Positions 1 through 12,246 are shown, counted from the first letter of the stretch. The stretch is DNA of 64,000 nt from Tetrahymena elliotti 4EA (GCA_000231825.2 JH720342.1:290353-354352); one strand, 5' to 3'. Notes: a model not told the origin generated them from the letters alone. Numbers and translations: made by a program.

Positions 1-3000
1 AAACAAGATCCTAATCCCTATGTGCCTATTTCACCAATATTATTTTTACTTTTAAAAAATTATAGAAATAAATATTCAGTAAAGAAATAAAAAAAAAGAA
101 TGAAAAAAGCATAAAATTTCAATAAAATCTGAAATCTCAATATAAAATTTAAAATCACAGCTAAATAGAATTGATGTAGGCCACCAAAATTAGCCAGTTG
201 TTGCTCATAAATTAAAGTCTTCAAAAATACATAATTAATATTAAAACACAATTTTTACTCTAGTTAAAGACTTAATGTTTACAGATTAGAGCACTTTGCT
301 AATCCGAATCCTAATCCTTTTACCCCCATCTCACCAATATAATTCCCACTTTTAAAAAATAATAAAAATAAATATTGAATAAAGAAATGTGTAAAAGAGC
401 AAAAAAAACAAATTATAAAAGATAAGTTGCCAAATAAATAATTATCAAGTAAACCAACCAAAATTAGTCAGTCACTGATAAACTGAAATCTTTAGTTATT
501 CATTCAAAAGAGCAAATAATTAATTTTGAACAACTATTTTTACATTAAATCAATAGTAAACATTTTGAGATTAGAGCATTTTGCTAACTCCAATCCTAAT
601 CCTTATAAACCTATTTCACCAATATTATTCCTACTTTTCAAAATAATAAAAAAAAATATTGAATAAAGAAAGTATTATTTAAAAGGAAAACATTTCAAAA
701 ATAAAAATTGAAGGAATGAAACAAACAAATATTAAGTCAACTAACCAAAATTAGTCAGTCAATAGCTTATTAAATGATGTCTTTGTTTAGTTTTTCTATT
801 ATACAATACATATTTAATATTGAATCAAAATTTTTACAAGAAGCGAAGAGTCAAACTTTTGAGATTAGAGCTCTTTACTAACTCAGATCCTAATCCCTAC
901 AAACCCATATCACCAATATTATTCCTACTTTTAATAAATTATAAAAATAAATATTGAAAATAATAAAATGTAAAAGAATGAAAAATAAATTAAATCTAAA
1001 AATTAAAAAAAAATCAGTAATGAGCTCAACAAAGATCATTTAAACCAACAAAAATAAATCAATCGTCATAAATTGAATTCTTTCTTAATTCATTCATCGA
1101 TTCTTGATTCATTCATTCATTGATTCTTGATTCATTCATTCATTGATTCTTGATTGATTCAAAAAATGATGGTTAATATTGAAATACTGGTTTACTGTAG
1201 ATAAACACTGAGTGTTTAGAGATTAGAGCACTTTGCTAAGCCAAATCCCAACCCTTATATACCCACTTCACCAACATTATTTTCGCTTTCATAAAATTAT
1301 AAAAATAACTATTGAATAAAAAAAATTTATTAAAAAGAAAAATGAAGAGATGAGTCAGCCAAATAAATATGCAGTAAACTAACCCAAATTAATCAGTTGC
1401 TCAACTCATTCAAAAAAGAAAAATTAATATCCAAACACTATTTTTACTTCAGGTTAAGAGCCAAAGTTTAGAGATTAGAGCATTTTGCAAGCTCAGATGC
1501 TAATCCTTATGTGCCCATTTCACCAATATTATTTTCACTTTTCAAAAATTAAAAAAATAAATATTAAATTAAGCATTATGTAAAAGAATGTGAGATAAAT
1601 TAAATCTGAAAACCGAAAGTAAAAATTAAGGAATAACCCAAACAAATACAATGTAAGCCAATCAAAATTAGATTCTCATAAATTGAAATTTTTATGTCAA
1701 AAATTAAAAAAGAAAATTAAAACACTATTTTTACATCAGGTTAAGAGTCAAAGTTTAGAGATTAGAGCATTTTGCTATCTCAGATCCTAATCCCTATGCA
1801 CCAATCTCACCAATATTATTCCCACTTTTAAAAATATAAACATAAATATTGATTTAAGTAATATGTAAAAGAATGTGAAAATTAATTAGTATTGATTAAT
1901 TGATTGATTTAAAAATACATAATTAAAATAGAAACACTATTTTTACTCTAAGTAAAGACTTAATGTTTAGAGTTTCAAGCATTTGGCTATATCAGATCCT
2001 AATTTTTAAGCACCTCTTTCACCAAAATTATTCCACCTTTCAAAAGTTTATAAAAATAAGCATTGAATAAAGAAAAATTTTAAAATAAGAAAAACATAAA
2101 CAAATTTGAATTCAATCAAAAAAAAACTAAAAGTAAAAATTAAGGAATGTGCTTAAAAAATATCAAGTTAACGAAAACACTTAATTAATTATCGAAACAT
2201 TATTTTTACTCGAGTTAAAGACATAGTGTTTATAGATTAGAGCATTTTGCTAAACCAGATCCTAATCCTTATGCTCCAATTTCACCAATATTATTCCTAC
2301 TTTTATACAATTATAAAAATAAATATTGAATAAAGTAACAAGGAAAGGAAGGATAGAAACATAGAAATATGAATTAAATATAAAAACTAATTGTAAAAAT
2401 TAAGGAATGAGCCAAACAAGTATCAAATAAACCAACCCAAATAAGTCAGTTAATCTCATAAATTGAAGTGCTAATTTATTCATTCAAAAACCCATAATTA
2501 TTATCTAAAACTATTTTTACTAGAGGTCAAGAGTCAAAGTTTAGAGATTAGAGCATTTTCCTAGCTCTCCTAATCCTTATGCTCCCATTTCCCTAATATT
2601 ATTCCCACTTTTTAAAAATAAAAAAAAGAAATATTGATTGAATAAAGAAATAGTAAGGGATTAGAAAAATTTGAACTAAATCAGAAAATAAAAGTCAAAA
2701 TTAAGGAATGAGACAAAAAAATATTAAGCAAACCAAATTTAATCAATCACTCATAAATTGAGCTCCTTATTTATTCATTCAGAAAAAGTTATTTAATTTT
2801 TACCTCAGGTTAAGAGTCAGAGTTTAGAGATTAGAGCATTTTGCCAATTCAGATCCTAATCCTTACCCACCTGCTTCACCAATATTATTCCACCTTTAAA
2901 AAAATGATATTGAAAAAAGAAATACTTGAAGAAATTAGAAAAACATAAAAATTTGAACTCAATCTGAAAACCAAAAGTAAAAATTAGGGAATGAGTCAAA

Positions 3001-3059
3001 CAAAATATTTAGCAAACAAACCAAACTCAATCAGTCACTCAATTACTCAATTGAAGTCT

Positions 3060-3114
<55 letters not shown>

Positions 3115-3169
3115 TTCATTCATTCATTCATTCAAACAATCAGTATTGAAAAAATATTTTTACATTAGG
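1..3169 (-). CDS. Leucine-rich repeat protein, partial (one repeat per exon)
   Basis: Minus-strand array of short exons, each encoding one ribonuclease-inhibitor-like LRR with the pattern GNNIGEMGxxGLGxGLAKC followed by SNLQTLTLNL. Exons read from the sequence: 3164 into the gap, 2804-2893, 2521-2607, 2210-2299, 1947-2036, 1735-1824, 1448-1537, 1196-1285, 838-927, 544-633, 259-348 and 48 down to the window edge. All complete ones are 90 nt except one of 87 nt. Each starts after AG and stops at GTAAA, splitting the codon after its second base, so any exon can be lost or gained in frame. Several glutamines are TAA codons. Introns are about 160-270 nt and resemble each other. Both gene ends are outside the readable sequence. 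LRR proteins of this type bind other proteins; the partner is unknown. Confidence 0.85.
1088..1160. repeat. Minisatellite in an LRR intron
   Basis: About three copies of a 24-base unit built from ATTC steps and TGATTCTTGATTC. It lies in the intron between the LRR exons 838-927 and 1196-1285 and makes that intron longer than its neighbours. Confidence 0.8.
3059..3134. repeat. ATTT/ATTC microsatellite
   Basis: Uninterrupted four-base repeat that changes from TTTA units to TTCA units. It sits in an intron of the LRR array just before the assembly gap and may have contributed to the break in the assembly. Confidence 0.9.
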
Positions 3170-4123
3170 NNNNNNNNNNNNNNNNNNNNNNNNNNNNNNN
3201 NNNNNNNNNNNNNNNNNNNNNNNNNNNNNNNNNNNNNNNNNNNNNNNNNNNNNNNNNNNNNNNNNNNNNNNNNNNNNNNNNNNNNNNNNNNNNNNNNNNN
3301 NNNNNNNNNNNNNNNNNNNNNNNNNNNNNNNNNNNNNNNNNNNNNNNNNNNNNNNNNNNNNNNNNNNNNNNNNNNNNNNNNNNNNNNNNNNNNNNNNNNN
3401 NNNNNNNNNNNNNNNNNNNNNNNNNNNNNNNNNNNNNNNNNNNNNNNNNNNNNNNNNNNNNNNNNNNNNNNNNNNNNNNNNNNNNNNNNNNNNNNNNNNN
3501 NNNNNNNNNNNNNNNNNNNNNNNNNNNNNNNNNNNNNNNNNNNNNNNNNNNNNNNNNNNNNNNNNNNNNNNNNNNNNNNNNNNNNNNNNNNNNNNNNNNN
3601 NNNNNNNNNNNNNNNNNNNNNNNNNNNNNNNNNNNNNNNNNNNNNNNNNNNNNNNNNNNNNNNNNNNNNNNNNNNNNNNNNNNNNNNNNNNNNNNNNNNN
3701 NNNNNNNNNNNNNNNNNNNNNNNNNNNNNNNNNNNNNNNNNNNNNNNNNNNNNNNNNNNNNNNNNNNNNNNNNNNNNNNNNNNNNNNNNNNNNNNNNNNN
3801 NNNNNNNNNNNNNNNNNNNNNNNNNNNNNNNNNNNNNNNNNNNNNNNNNNNNNNNNNNNNNNNNNNNNNNNNNNNNNNNNNNNNNNNNNNNNNNNNNNNN
3901 NNNNNNNNNNNNNNNNNNNNNNNNNNNNNNNNNNNNNNNNNNNNNNNNNNNNNNNNNNNNNNNNNNNNNNNNNNNNNNNNNNNNNNNNNNNNNNNNNNNN
4001 NNNNNNNNNNNNNNNNNNNNNNNNNNNNNNNNNNNNNNNNNNNNNNNNNNNNNNNNNNNNNNNNNNNNNNNNNNNNNNNNNNNNNNNNNNNNNNNNNNNN
4101 NNNNNNNNNNNNNNNNNNNNNNN
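3170..4123. other. Assembly gap (954 N)
   Basis: Run of N. An LRR exon beginning at 3164 runs into it and no LRR signal is seen on the far side, so the 5' part of the minus-strand LRR gene probably lies in the gap. Reading frames spanning it are artefacts. Confidence 0.99.
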
Positions 4124-5003
4124 AAAATATATTTATATCTCTTTATAAATTAAAGTACATCATTGAGATGAGTAAAATATTTTATCTTTTATATCAACAT
4201 TTTTCTAAAATTACAAATTAATTATTTAATAAATAATATCAAAAATTTGATTAACCTTTTCAAACAAAATTTTATAAAGGTTGACTTCATCAAATTTTCA
4301 CTAATAAAATTTAGATGATATTAAAATCAAAACCTAAGAAATAAAATTTGTTTGACTCTTAAATAAGAAGAAAAAAAATCGATTAATATATGGAAGAATA
4401 AGTGGTTGAGAATTTTGCTCAAAATCACATTAGTTCTAAAATTAGTAAAGATAAGAATATTTAAACAAGTTTAATCTTTCCACTTATTATGTCAATATCA
4501 AACATTTTTTAAATCATGATTAAATAGGAAAGATTAAAATAGGCACAATTTTTAGCAAAATAGAAATAACTTTTTCCTACAAAGGATAGTTTGAAATTGA
4601 TAATATAATATTAAAGAAATATTTTTATAAGTCAGGAAAGAGAAATTATGGTTACAACTTTTTTAGAATTTTTAATTTTTCTAAACCATTTACCATTTAT
4701 TTGTAAATTCTGATAAATCGAAAAAAGAAAAAAGAAACAAATAAATTCTTTAATAATATTAATAATTAATTACGATATTCAATTTGTTCATCTGTAGTTA
4801 CTTTTGAAAACTAACCCAATTTTTATGATAAATAACAATAAAAAGAGTTAACAATAATAGAAAAATGATAAATTTTAATTAAAAGAGATTTTGGATTTTT
4901 TTTAAAAGGTTTAAATAATATTCTATTTGGTTTATCTGTTTTGTTTATATGACATGATGTTTTATATACTTTAGCATTAACTATGTTAAATTATTTTATA
5001 ATT
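4124..5003. other. Intergenic, with one weak reading frame
   Basis: AT-rich DNA between the gap and the tRNA. A plus-strand frame at 4390-4713 (107 codons, ciliate code) starts MEEQVVENFAQNHIS and is rich in K, Q and I. No family is recognised. Because TGA is rare in such DNA, a frame of this length can occur by chance, so I do not call it a gene. Nothing else was seen. Confidence 0.5.
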
Positions 5004-5075
5004 AGCAGGGTGGCGAAGTGGAATCGCGTTGGGCTCATAACTCAAAGGTCGGAGGATCGAAACCTCTCTCTGCTA
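5004..5075 (+). tRNA. Initiator tRNA-Met (anticodon CAU)
   Basis: A 72-nt cloverleaf folds cleanly: seven-pair acceptor stem starting with the A1:U72 pair, GCGA/UCGC D stem, anticodon loop CTCATAA with CAU, and a T arm whose loop is ATCGAAA instead of the usual TTCGA. A1:U72 and the A-containing T loop are hallmarks of eukaryotic initiator tRNA. Internal promoters are visible: an A box at TGGCGAAGTGG and a B box at GGATCGAAACC. No intron and no encoded CCA. The three anticodon-stem G:C pairs typical of initiators are here two G:C pairs and one G:U wobble. Confidence 0.95.
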
Positions 5076-5077
5076 AA

Positions 5078-5082
5078 TTTTT
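5078..5082 (+). terminator. RNA polymerase III T-run terminator
   Basis: Five T residues begin three bases after the tRNA discriminator base and are followed by further T-rich runs, as expected for Pol III termination. Confidence 0.7.
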
Positions 5083-5699
5083 ATTTTATTTTAAATTTTT
5101 GAATTATTACTTGATTTGCTAAAATATTAAATCATACTTTTTTACTGATTATTAATGAAAATAAGAAAGCATTTAAAATAATTAATTGATTTAAAGTAAA
5201 ATGCTTTTTTTAAGATTCGAGTATCTTTTGGAGATTTATAGATCAAATATATATGTAATTTTAATATATATGTTAAAAAAAGTATATTAATTTAATATTT
5301 TTATTAATATTATAAAGTATGTTTAAAGAAGTATGGCTATTTTTTCAGTGTATCATAGAAATAAAAATCTTATCAAATAGAATGGATTCATCTGAAAGAG
5401 TTTTTAAATATGGAATGTTTTTTAGTGTTTATAATAATCATTTTTACTAATTTCATATATAAGGAAGGAATTAGTAACTTTGATTGACTAACTAACTAGT
5501 TTGACTGCTTGCAAGGAATGTGTGTATTAGATTCATTTTAAGATATAAATTTTATTAAATTGTTTTGATGATTTCTGATGTGGCTATCAAATATTTCTTT
5601 TTTAAATTTATTGACAGGAATTCAAATAAGAAAGTATTTATTTGTTTAGATAGGTTTTTTTTGTTTGATTTAATGAAAGAGGAATAATCATTAAGAGTT
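5083..5699. other. Intergenic
   Basis: AT-rich with no coding signal. A short inverted repeat, AAGCATTT and AAATGCTT, lies near 5166-5207 and could form a weak hairpin. Confidence 0.6.
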
Positions 5700-6706
5700 T
5701 CACAGGAAAAAGATATAAATAGAAAATAATCCAAGAGCAAGTATTTGGTATTTTTGGTTGTAGAAGATGTTTTTATTAAAAAGGTCTTATTTTTTCTTTT
5801 CTTCATCACAAACCCAGCCATTGTTTATTTCCTTCAGATAAGAAGAGGCTTAGTTAAAGGCAGAATAAAGGGCGTTTCTTTATTCTTTTGAGACATTTAA
5901 TTATTATATGTTTTAGTAAATTTTTTAATTAGTATCATCTGTTTCTTCTTCTGAAATAAGAGGAGATTAAACAATTGTTGCCTCAAGATTACTGATACCA
6001 TATGTATAGTTATTATCCTTGGTATCTTCATGAGATTAAATTGATTCAATAGTGTTAGATGATCCAATTTTTTCATTATCATTCTATTTGTTATTATTTA
6101 TCTGTTAATCTTTATCATTGTGATCACTATCAGAAGTAAAACTCAAATTTTAAAGGCTTTCATTTGATTTAGCAACATTTTCTTATTGAGTTTGAGGGAT
6201 TTAAATCTTTGATTTATCTTGTTCTAATAATTTAAAAAAACATATGTAAATCATTAAAAAAATGGGTGTTATTTATTTTGGTAAATTTCCTTAGAGATGT
6301 TGGATTGATTATCAACTGGTTCAATGTGAATGAATAATTGATATTATGTCTATATATGTTAAATAATTGTTTACATTCATTGATGTCCTACTACTCCTAC
6401 TCTTTGTATATGATCTCGTATTCGTTTGCCTCATCATTATTGAGCAAATCACTGACAATAGTAACTGATTCATCATTTCTTAAAATATTTAATGAGTTTT
6501 CTTTAGCCTATTCTGAATTAAATCCTACTTACCATGTGTCTTGATTAATCTATAAAAAATATATAAATTGAAAAGGTTTTAATGTGATGGAAAATTACAT
6601 AAATGATAGAAACGGGATCTTATTCAGAGAGCTTTTATTAAATATGATTTTTCTGTTAGCTTTATTCTCCTTGGAAAGAATGGAGTCTAATTTCAATTTA
6701 AAACAT
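5700..6706 (-). CDS. Hypothetical tail-anchored acidic protein, three exons
   Basis: Model: exons 6706-6599, 6549-6375 and 6223-5700 (introns of 49 and 151 nt, GTAATT...ATAG and GTAAAC...TTAG), 268 codons with TGA at 5702-5700. The frame holds only if TAA/TAG are glutamine. Residues 1-75 look folded (start MFQIEIRLHSFQGEQ, then a stretch containing DTWQVGFNSEQAKEN). Residues 95-200 are low-complexity and rich in S, N, D and Q. The C-terminus is one hydrophobic helix, YQILALGLFSIYIFFL, right at the stop, which suggests a tail anchor facing the cytosol. No family recognised. The first intron joins two frames that are each clearly coding; the second is less certain. Two standard-code minus-strand frames in this stretch are off-frame shadows. 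Confidence 0.65.
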
Positions 6707-7687
6707 ATTTGCTTGATCAGGAAGGAATGAACGAATGAATATTAACTTGAATTAGTAAGTTTTAGAGTTTGTTTTCTTTTTTATTCAGAAAATTAATTGA
6801 TTAATAAATAGATTGTAATTTTTAGTGATAGAATTTCTTTCTTTTTAATCACTAAAATTTGCGCACTAACAAATCTCTTTTGGTGAGCCTACTATCTTGC
6901 ATTCAAAAGGTGGTTATTGCTAGCTCTCATAAAATTTTTGGAAACATCATCTCTGAATGAATGAATGCAAGCAAATAAATATAAAGACAATTTCAAAATT
7001 TAGTATGAAATTTTGCATGATAAATAGAAATTTAATATCTGATCTAAGTGATTATTCATCGATCTCATTTCTAAATTTAAATTTCTATTCATTATTTCAT
7101 TGTCAGAATCAGTTTTTCATTATTTTTTTGTTTGCGAATACAGAGAAATACCTTAAAATAGTATCGTTTTAGCCTGTAACAAAGAAAATTTCTAGCCAAT
7201 TTTCTATAAAAACGATGATCTCTTTTCTGATAAATTTCTATTTTAAAATTCATTGTTTTATCAATCTATTTTAAATTTATTTATTGAGGGAGCCTTTACA
7301 TCATAATTGACTTCTTTTCTAATTCAATTGAGTCATAAATAGAGTTTTAACTGCCTATCACTATTTACTGGCCTATATATAATACCCATTCATTATTTTA
7401 TCATTTTAATTATTTGGATTCTTCTTCTTGAGTTTTCTTTTACCGGAAAAATTTATCTTGATTCAATTTTTATCATTAAAATTTTTTTCTGCCATATTCT
7501 ATGACTATTATCTAAAGATAAATGTCTATCTTGAAATCTATTTTGAATAAAATATCACAAATTAATTAAAATTATCTTTGCTTTTGAGTTTTTAATTTGA
7601 AAATAACTCGTTTTTGGTAATTAAAATATTTGAAAATAATTTTTGCATAAATAAATAAATAATAATAAATCTCTAAAAAATAATTAT
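6707..7687. other. Intergenic
   Basis: AT-rich. A short minus-strand frame near 7255-7090 (about 55 codons, very basic) has no supporting splice or family signal. No other structure seen before the hAT-like element. Confidence 0.5.
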
Positions 7688-7841
7688 TAGGGCTCGACGT
7701 AAAATCGTATGAATTTGAAAATATGGCATACTGTTAAATTTATTTAGAACCATATGGTCAGTTATTCATTATACAGTAAAATTTTTTTGGAAAAACCGTA
7801 TCATATGGTTATTCGGTTTATTAGTCATACTGTCACCCCTA
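7688..7841. mobile_element. hAT-like miniature inverted-repeat element (MITE)
   Basis: A 154-bp element begins TAGGGCTCGACGTA and its far end, read on the other strand, begins TAGGGGTGACAGTA, so the termini are imperfect inverted repeats close to the YAGGG-type ends of hAT transposons. Eight bases on each side, ATAATTAT (7680-7687) and ATAATTCT (7842-7849), match at seven of eight positions, consistent with an aged hAT 8-bp target duplication. The inside has palindromic CATATGGT pieces and no reading frame, so it would need a transposase supplied elsewhere. Confidence 0.7.
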
Positions 7842-8505
7842 ATAATTCTGTATTCATTTCCAATTTAAATTAAAAACTTCAATAATTATTTAAAGATAAT
7901 CTTTTTTAAATATTTTCCAAGAATTTAAAATTAATTCTGCTTGAGCTTGATAAAGTTAACATTTCTTGCTCAATAAACAATCTATTGTTATATTATTATT
8001 ATTATTTGTAGAAATTATTTACAATTAATTATTAAATTTAGAAGGTATTGAACTTAAAGTTCTTGAAAATATTAATTTGCTATTTCCTTAGAATTTTTAA
8101 TTTTATTTGACTTAAAAATTAATAGAAAATTCAGCTCCGCCATAAAATTTTGAAGGACAAAAATTTGTATGAAAAACTAACTAACTAAATAGAAAAAAAT
8201 TAAAATCATTAATACTATTAAATAAAATCTACTTTAAATAATTATTTTTTAATATATTAAATTTAGATAAATTCTTTTTGATAGAATTTGCTAGAATAAT
8301 TTTTACAAAAATGTAAATTAAATTGGTGTATTGCCAAATAGTCACATTTTTCATTACAAGTATGATAGATGAAGACCAAGTAATGAATGATTCAATTAGA
8401 TAAGCGAATTAATTTTTGTGTGGATTTTAGATAGAATATTTATTAATCAAAATTTAATTGAAATTCATCAATAATCAATAGATAAGAATAATTATTAATT
8501 ATTAC
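7842..8505. other. Upstream region of the first basic/PAS-like gene
   Basis: No gene. From about 8217 onward it aligns with 10559-10842 upstream of the next paralogue, so the promoter region was duplicated together with the gene. Confidence 0.6.
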
Positions 8506-9912
8506 ATGATTACTTCAAAAGAATAAAAAGAATTAGTAGAAAATGATTTTTTGGATAATAAAAAATAAAACTCATTAAGAGAGGACTAGAGAGTGATATA
8601 TTTTAAAAATTGCGAAATGAATAGGTGTGTTTAGAATTAAAATAATTAATAGCTAAATGATGAGTTTTAAATGGAGGATGAAGTTTAAAAATAATATTAG
8701 AATAAAATATCAAAAAAATGCTAAAAGAAAAAGAAAAAACCCTAAGTTTACATTAAGAAGAACAAAAATGCTTCTAAAATAAAAGAAAATAGAAACAAAA
8801 AATTTAATATTTTAGATGTTATAGATAAAGTATGCTAAGATGAAACTATCAGATTAGCTTTTGGAATATAGATTTAAAAAGATGGAATAATTAGGTATAG
8901 TTACTCTGTGAGTCATTTTAGTTTCGGTTTTTATTTCTATCGTAATGATTGTGTTAATTATATGAAAGAAAATTCTTTAATTGAAATAGATTTATCAGTT
9001 AACTCAAATAAACCTAAATCAACTGTCAAACAGGCTATTTCTTTCATTTCTCATACTTCTTGTAAAAAAATATAGTAGGTTAAGCTAATATTATAAAGAT
9101 GCGATGAGTTAAAAGAAAACGAATTCAGATAAATGTTTATAAATAATATAAATAGCTGCTTTTAATATGAGCAAAAAACTCATTAATTTATAGATTCTTG
9201 CAAAGAATATATTTCTGAATATTCATATTAAAATCCAACATAGATATATTAATATGCTATAGGAAGAGTTAATTACGATTTAGAAGACATATAAATTGTC
9301 AAATTAGGATATTCAAAATCTTTTCTAGATTTTATAGGAATTGATGTACAGAATTTTACTAATATCTTATTAAGACATTAAAAAATTGATCTAATACCTG
9401 ATAAAGAAGAAATTATGGAACACAGTCTTCAGGGTCTTTATTTTTCATTAAGTTCCTAACAAGAATTAAAATATGATTGTTCAATAGTTACATTTGATGG
9501 ATTTCGGCTTCGAGTAAGTCTCAAAAAGAGATGGGTCTAACCTTCCTATTAATCAAGACAAATGAATGTTTTTTTAAAAGAGTTATTTTTATCTATTTCA
9601 GAAATAGATATTAATGTTGAGGATCTCTAAAATTTAATTATTTACAGATAGAATATTTTAAATGGCACATTAACATTTGATGAATACATACAAAAAGAGC
9701 TTTCTTTTGCTTTTGAAGATGTTGAGTACTCTGTACTTTCTCAATCTTTCTTAGAAAAATATTATTCAAACAATATCAGCTAGCTAAAACAAATCTAATA
9801 AAAATATGAACAAGATAATCAATTTAAAGTCTTAAAATAATGTGATTATAAATATATTGATGACACTAATAATTTATTTATTAACAAAATCTAGATAATT
9901 TCATTGCAGTGA
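8506..9912 (+). CDS. Basic/PAS-like family protein, copy 1
   Basis: Single exon of 468 codons plus TGA, open only with TAA/TAG as glutamine. The start begins MITSKEQKEL; the tandem copy starts equivalently. Residues 1-70 are polar; 70-100 are strongly basic (KKCQKKKKKP and following). A conserved block at about 110-150 contains IQKDGIIRYSYSVSHFSFGF. Residues 250-345 resemble a PAS fold: an AIGRVNYDLED strand, then LGYSKSFLDFIGI, a helix with LRHQKIDLI, and TFDGFRLRVSLK. A last conserved block (about 375-420) has EYIQKELSFAFEDVEYSV. The family is shared with the other basic/PAS-like genes in this window. The basic segment plus PAS-like sensor domain would suit a nuclear regulator, but that is inference. 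Confidence 0.85.
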
Positions 9913-10842
9913 CAGTTTATATGATAATACTGATTAATTTTCTACTATATTTTTATCACTATTAAAAATTTGTTTTTCCCTTATCTATTAAATCAATACA
10001 TAATTATTAAGATCATATATTTACTTTAAAAATGTGGCATTTTAAATTTAAAATTTTGTGTATTCATTCAGTTTTTTTTAAACCTCAAATTAAATTATTT
10101 TGAAACAATTAAAAATAAAATACAGTAAATTCTCATAAATTAAGGTGAATTAAATTAAACATAATTTTTGACTAAAGTTGAGAAAATTCTAATAAAATTA
10201 TTAATAATAAATTTTATGGTTTGAATATCATTATTTAAAATAAAACAGGTATTTAAAATTAAAAATTTTTATTTTATTTGGTTAACAATTTACAAAAATA
10301 TAATTTATTTTTTAAGGATTAATAAGAAATTTCACCATAAAAACTAATTAAATAAAAAGATAATCAAAAATATTAAAATGAGAATTAATATTATTAGTGT
10401 TTTAATTAGTCAATAGTTATTTTTAGTCCTCTTGTTAATTTGAATCTATTTAGAAGATGTATTTTTTAACTTTGTTTTGAGTTTTATGTATAAAAAAAAA
10501 CATCCTTCATTTAGATTATTACTATCAGCTTAATTAGCTCAAATATTAGGAATAGAAAAAATAAAAATCTAGTTTAAATAATTATTATTGAATAAATTAA
10601 ATTTATCAAAATTCATTAGATTTTGGCAGAATAATTTTAAGAAAAAATTTAAATAAAAACTTGGTTTATCGCAAAACAATCAATCAGATTTTTTATGATA
10701 AATAATATTTATGAAGACTAAATAATAATTTAATTAGATAAACTAATTGATTTTATGGATTTTAGATAATTAATTAATATTTAATAATCAAAATTTCATT
10801 GATATTTTTTAATAATCGATAATGAATAATTATTATTATTAT
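9913..10842. other. Intergenic spacer between tandem copies
   Basis: No gene seen. The left part (to about 10125) matches DNA after the second copy and the right part (from about 10559) matches DNA before the first; the middle is unique AT-rich sequence. Confidence 0.6.
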
Positions 10843-12246
10843 ATGATGAATTCAAAAGAATAAAAAGAATAAGAAGAAAATGATTTTGTTAATAATAAAA
10901 AGCAAAACTCATAAAGGGAGGACTATGTTGCAGTAAATTTTATAAGTTTTGAAATGAACTGTTGTGAATAGAATGATAATTTAAAATAGCTGAATAATGA
11001 GTTTTAAATCGAGGAAGAAGTTTGCAAATAATAGTAGAATAAAATATTCAAAAAATGCTAAAAGAAAAAGAAATAACTCTAAATTAATAATAAGAAGAAT
11101 AAATAAATTTGTAAAATAAAAGAAAATAAATGCAAAAAATATACTATTTTAGATGTTTTAGGTAAAGTATGCGAAGATGAAACTATAAGATTAGCTTTTG
11201 GGATATAGATTTAAAAAGATGGAATAATTAGGTATAGTTACTCTGTGAGTCATTTTAGTTTCGGTTTTTCTTTCTATAATTACATTAGTGTTAATTATAT
11301 GAAATAAAGTTCTTTAATAGAAATAGATTTATCTGTTGACTTAAAAAAACCTAAATCAACTGTCAAGCAGGCTATTTCTTTCATTTCTCATACTCCTTGT
11401 AAAAAAATGTAGTAGGCTTAACAAGCGTTGTAAAGATATGATGAGATAAAAGAAAATGAATTTAGATAAATGTTTATTAATAATATAAATAGCTACTCTT
11501 AATATGAGTAAAAAACATGTTAATTCATAGAATCTTGCAAAGAATATATTTCTGAATATTCATATTAAAATCCAACATAGATATATTAATATGCGATAGG
11601 AAGAGTTAATTACGATTTATAAGATGTATAAATTGTCAAATTAGGATATTCAAAATCTTTTCTAGATTTAATAGGAATAGATGTATAGAATTTTACTAAT
11701 ATTTTATTAAGACATTAAAAAATTGATTTAATGCCAGATAAAGAAGAAATTATGGAACATAGTCTCCAGGGTCTTTATTTTTCATTAAGTTAATAACAAG
11801 AATTAGAATATGATTGTTCAATAGTTACATTTGATGGATTTCCACTTAGAGTGAGTCTCAAAAAGAGATGGGTCTAACCTTCCTGTTAATCAAGACAAAT
11901 GAATGTTTTTGTAAAAGAGTTATTTTTATCTATTTCAGAAATAGATATTAATGTTGAGGATCTCTAAAATTTAATTATATACAGATAGAATATTTTAAAT
12001 GGCACATTATCATTTGATGAATACATACAAAAAGAATTATCTTTTACTTTTGAAGATGTTGAGTACTCTGTACTATCTTAATCTTTCATAGAAAAATATT
12101 ATTCAAACAATATCATCTAGCTAAAAAAAATTTAATAAAAATATGAACAAAATAATCAATGTAAAGCTTTAAAATAATGCGATTATAAATGCATTGATAC
12201 TAATCATTTATTTATTAACAAAATTTAGATAATTTCATCTTAGTGA
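10843..12246 (+). CDS. Basic/PAS-like family protein, copy 2
   Basis: Single exon, 467 codons plus TGA, beginning MMNSKEQKE. Tandem paralogue of the gene at 8506: colinear along the whole length, with most differences in the polar N-terminal 90 residues and near identity through the PAS-like block (LGYSKSFLDLIGI, LRHQKIDLM, TFDGFPLRVSLK). It keeps the family's TFDGFP motif where copy 1 has TFDGFR. The basic region is present but diverged. No frame break despite many TAA/TAG codons, which argues for a functional protein. The ATG pair at 10843-10848 gives two equivalent starts. Probable role as for copy 1 (regulator, inferred). Confidence 0.85.

Noticed and set aside
449..466. TAAACCAACC followed by AAAAT, resembling the Tetrahymena chromosome breakage sequence (TAAACCAACCTCTTT); similar strings occur near 1041 and 2428.
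   Set aside because: Only the first ten of fifteen bases match and the string recurs inside duplicated LRR introns, so it is part of the intron repeat.
1..3169. Considered a CRISPR-like or satellite array because of the regular 210-360 bp spacing.
   Set aside because: The conserved part translates as LRR exons with proper splice sites and phase, and the organism is a eukaryote.
3146..4153. A 335-codon open frame over the N run.
   Set aside because: Almost all of it is unknown sequence; the flanks belong to an LRR exon and to intergenic DNA.
4390..4713. 107-codon plus-strand frame under the ciliate code.
   Set aside because: No recognised family or splice support, and such lengths arise by chance when TGA is the only stop.
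7090..7255. Short basic minus-strand frame and a nearby plus-strand 71-codon frame.
   Set aside because: No conservation within the window and no convincing exon structure.
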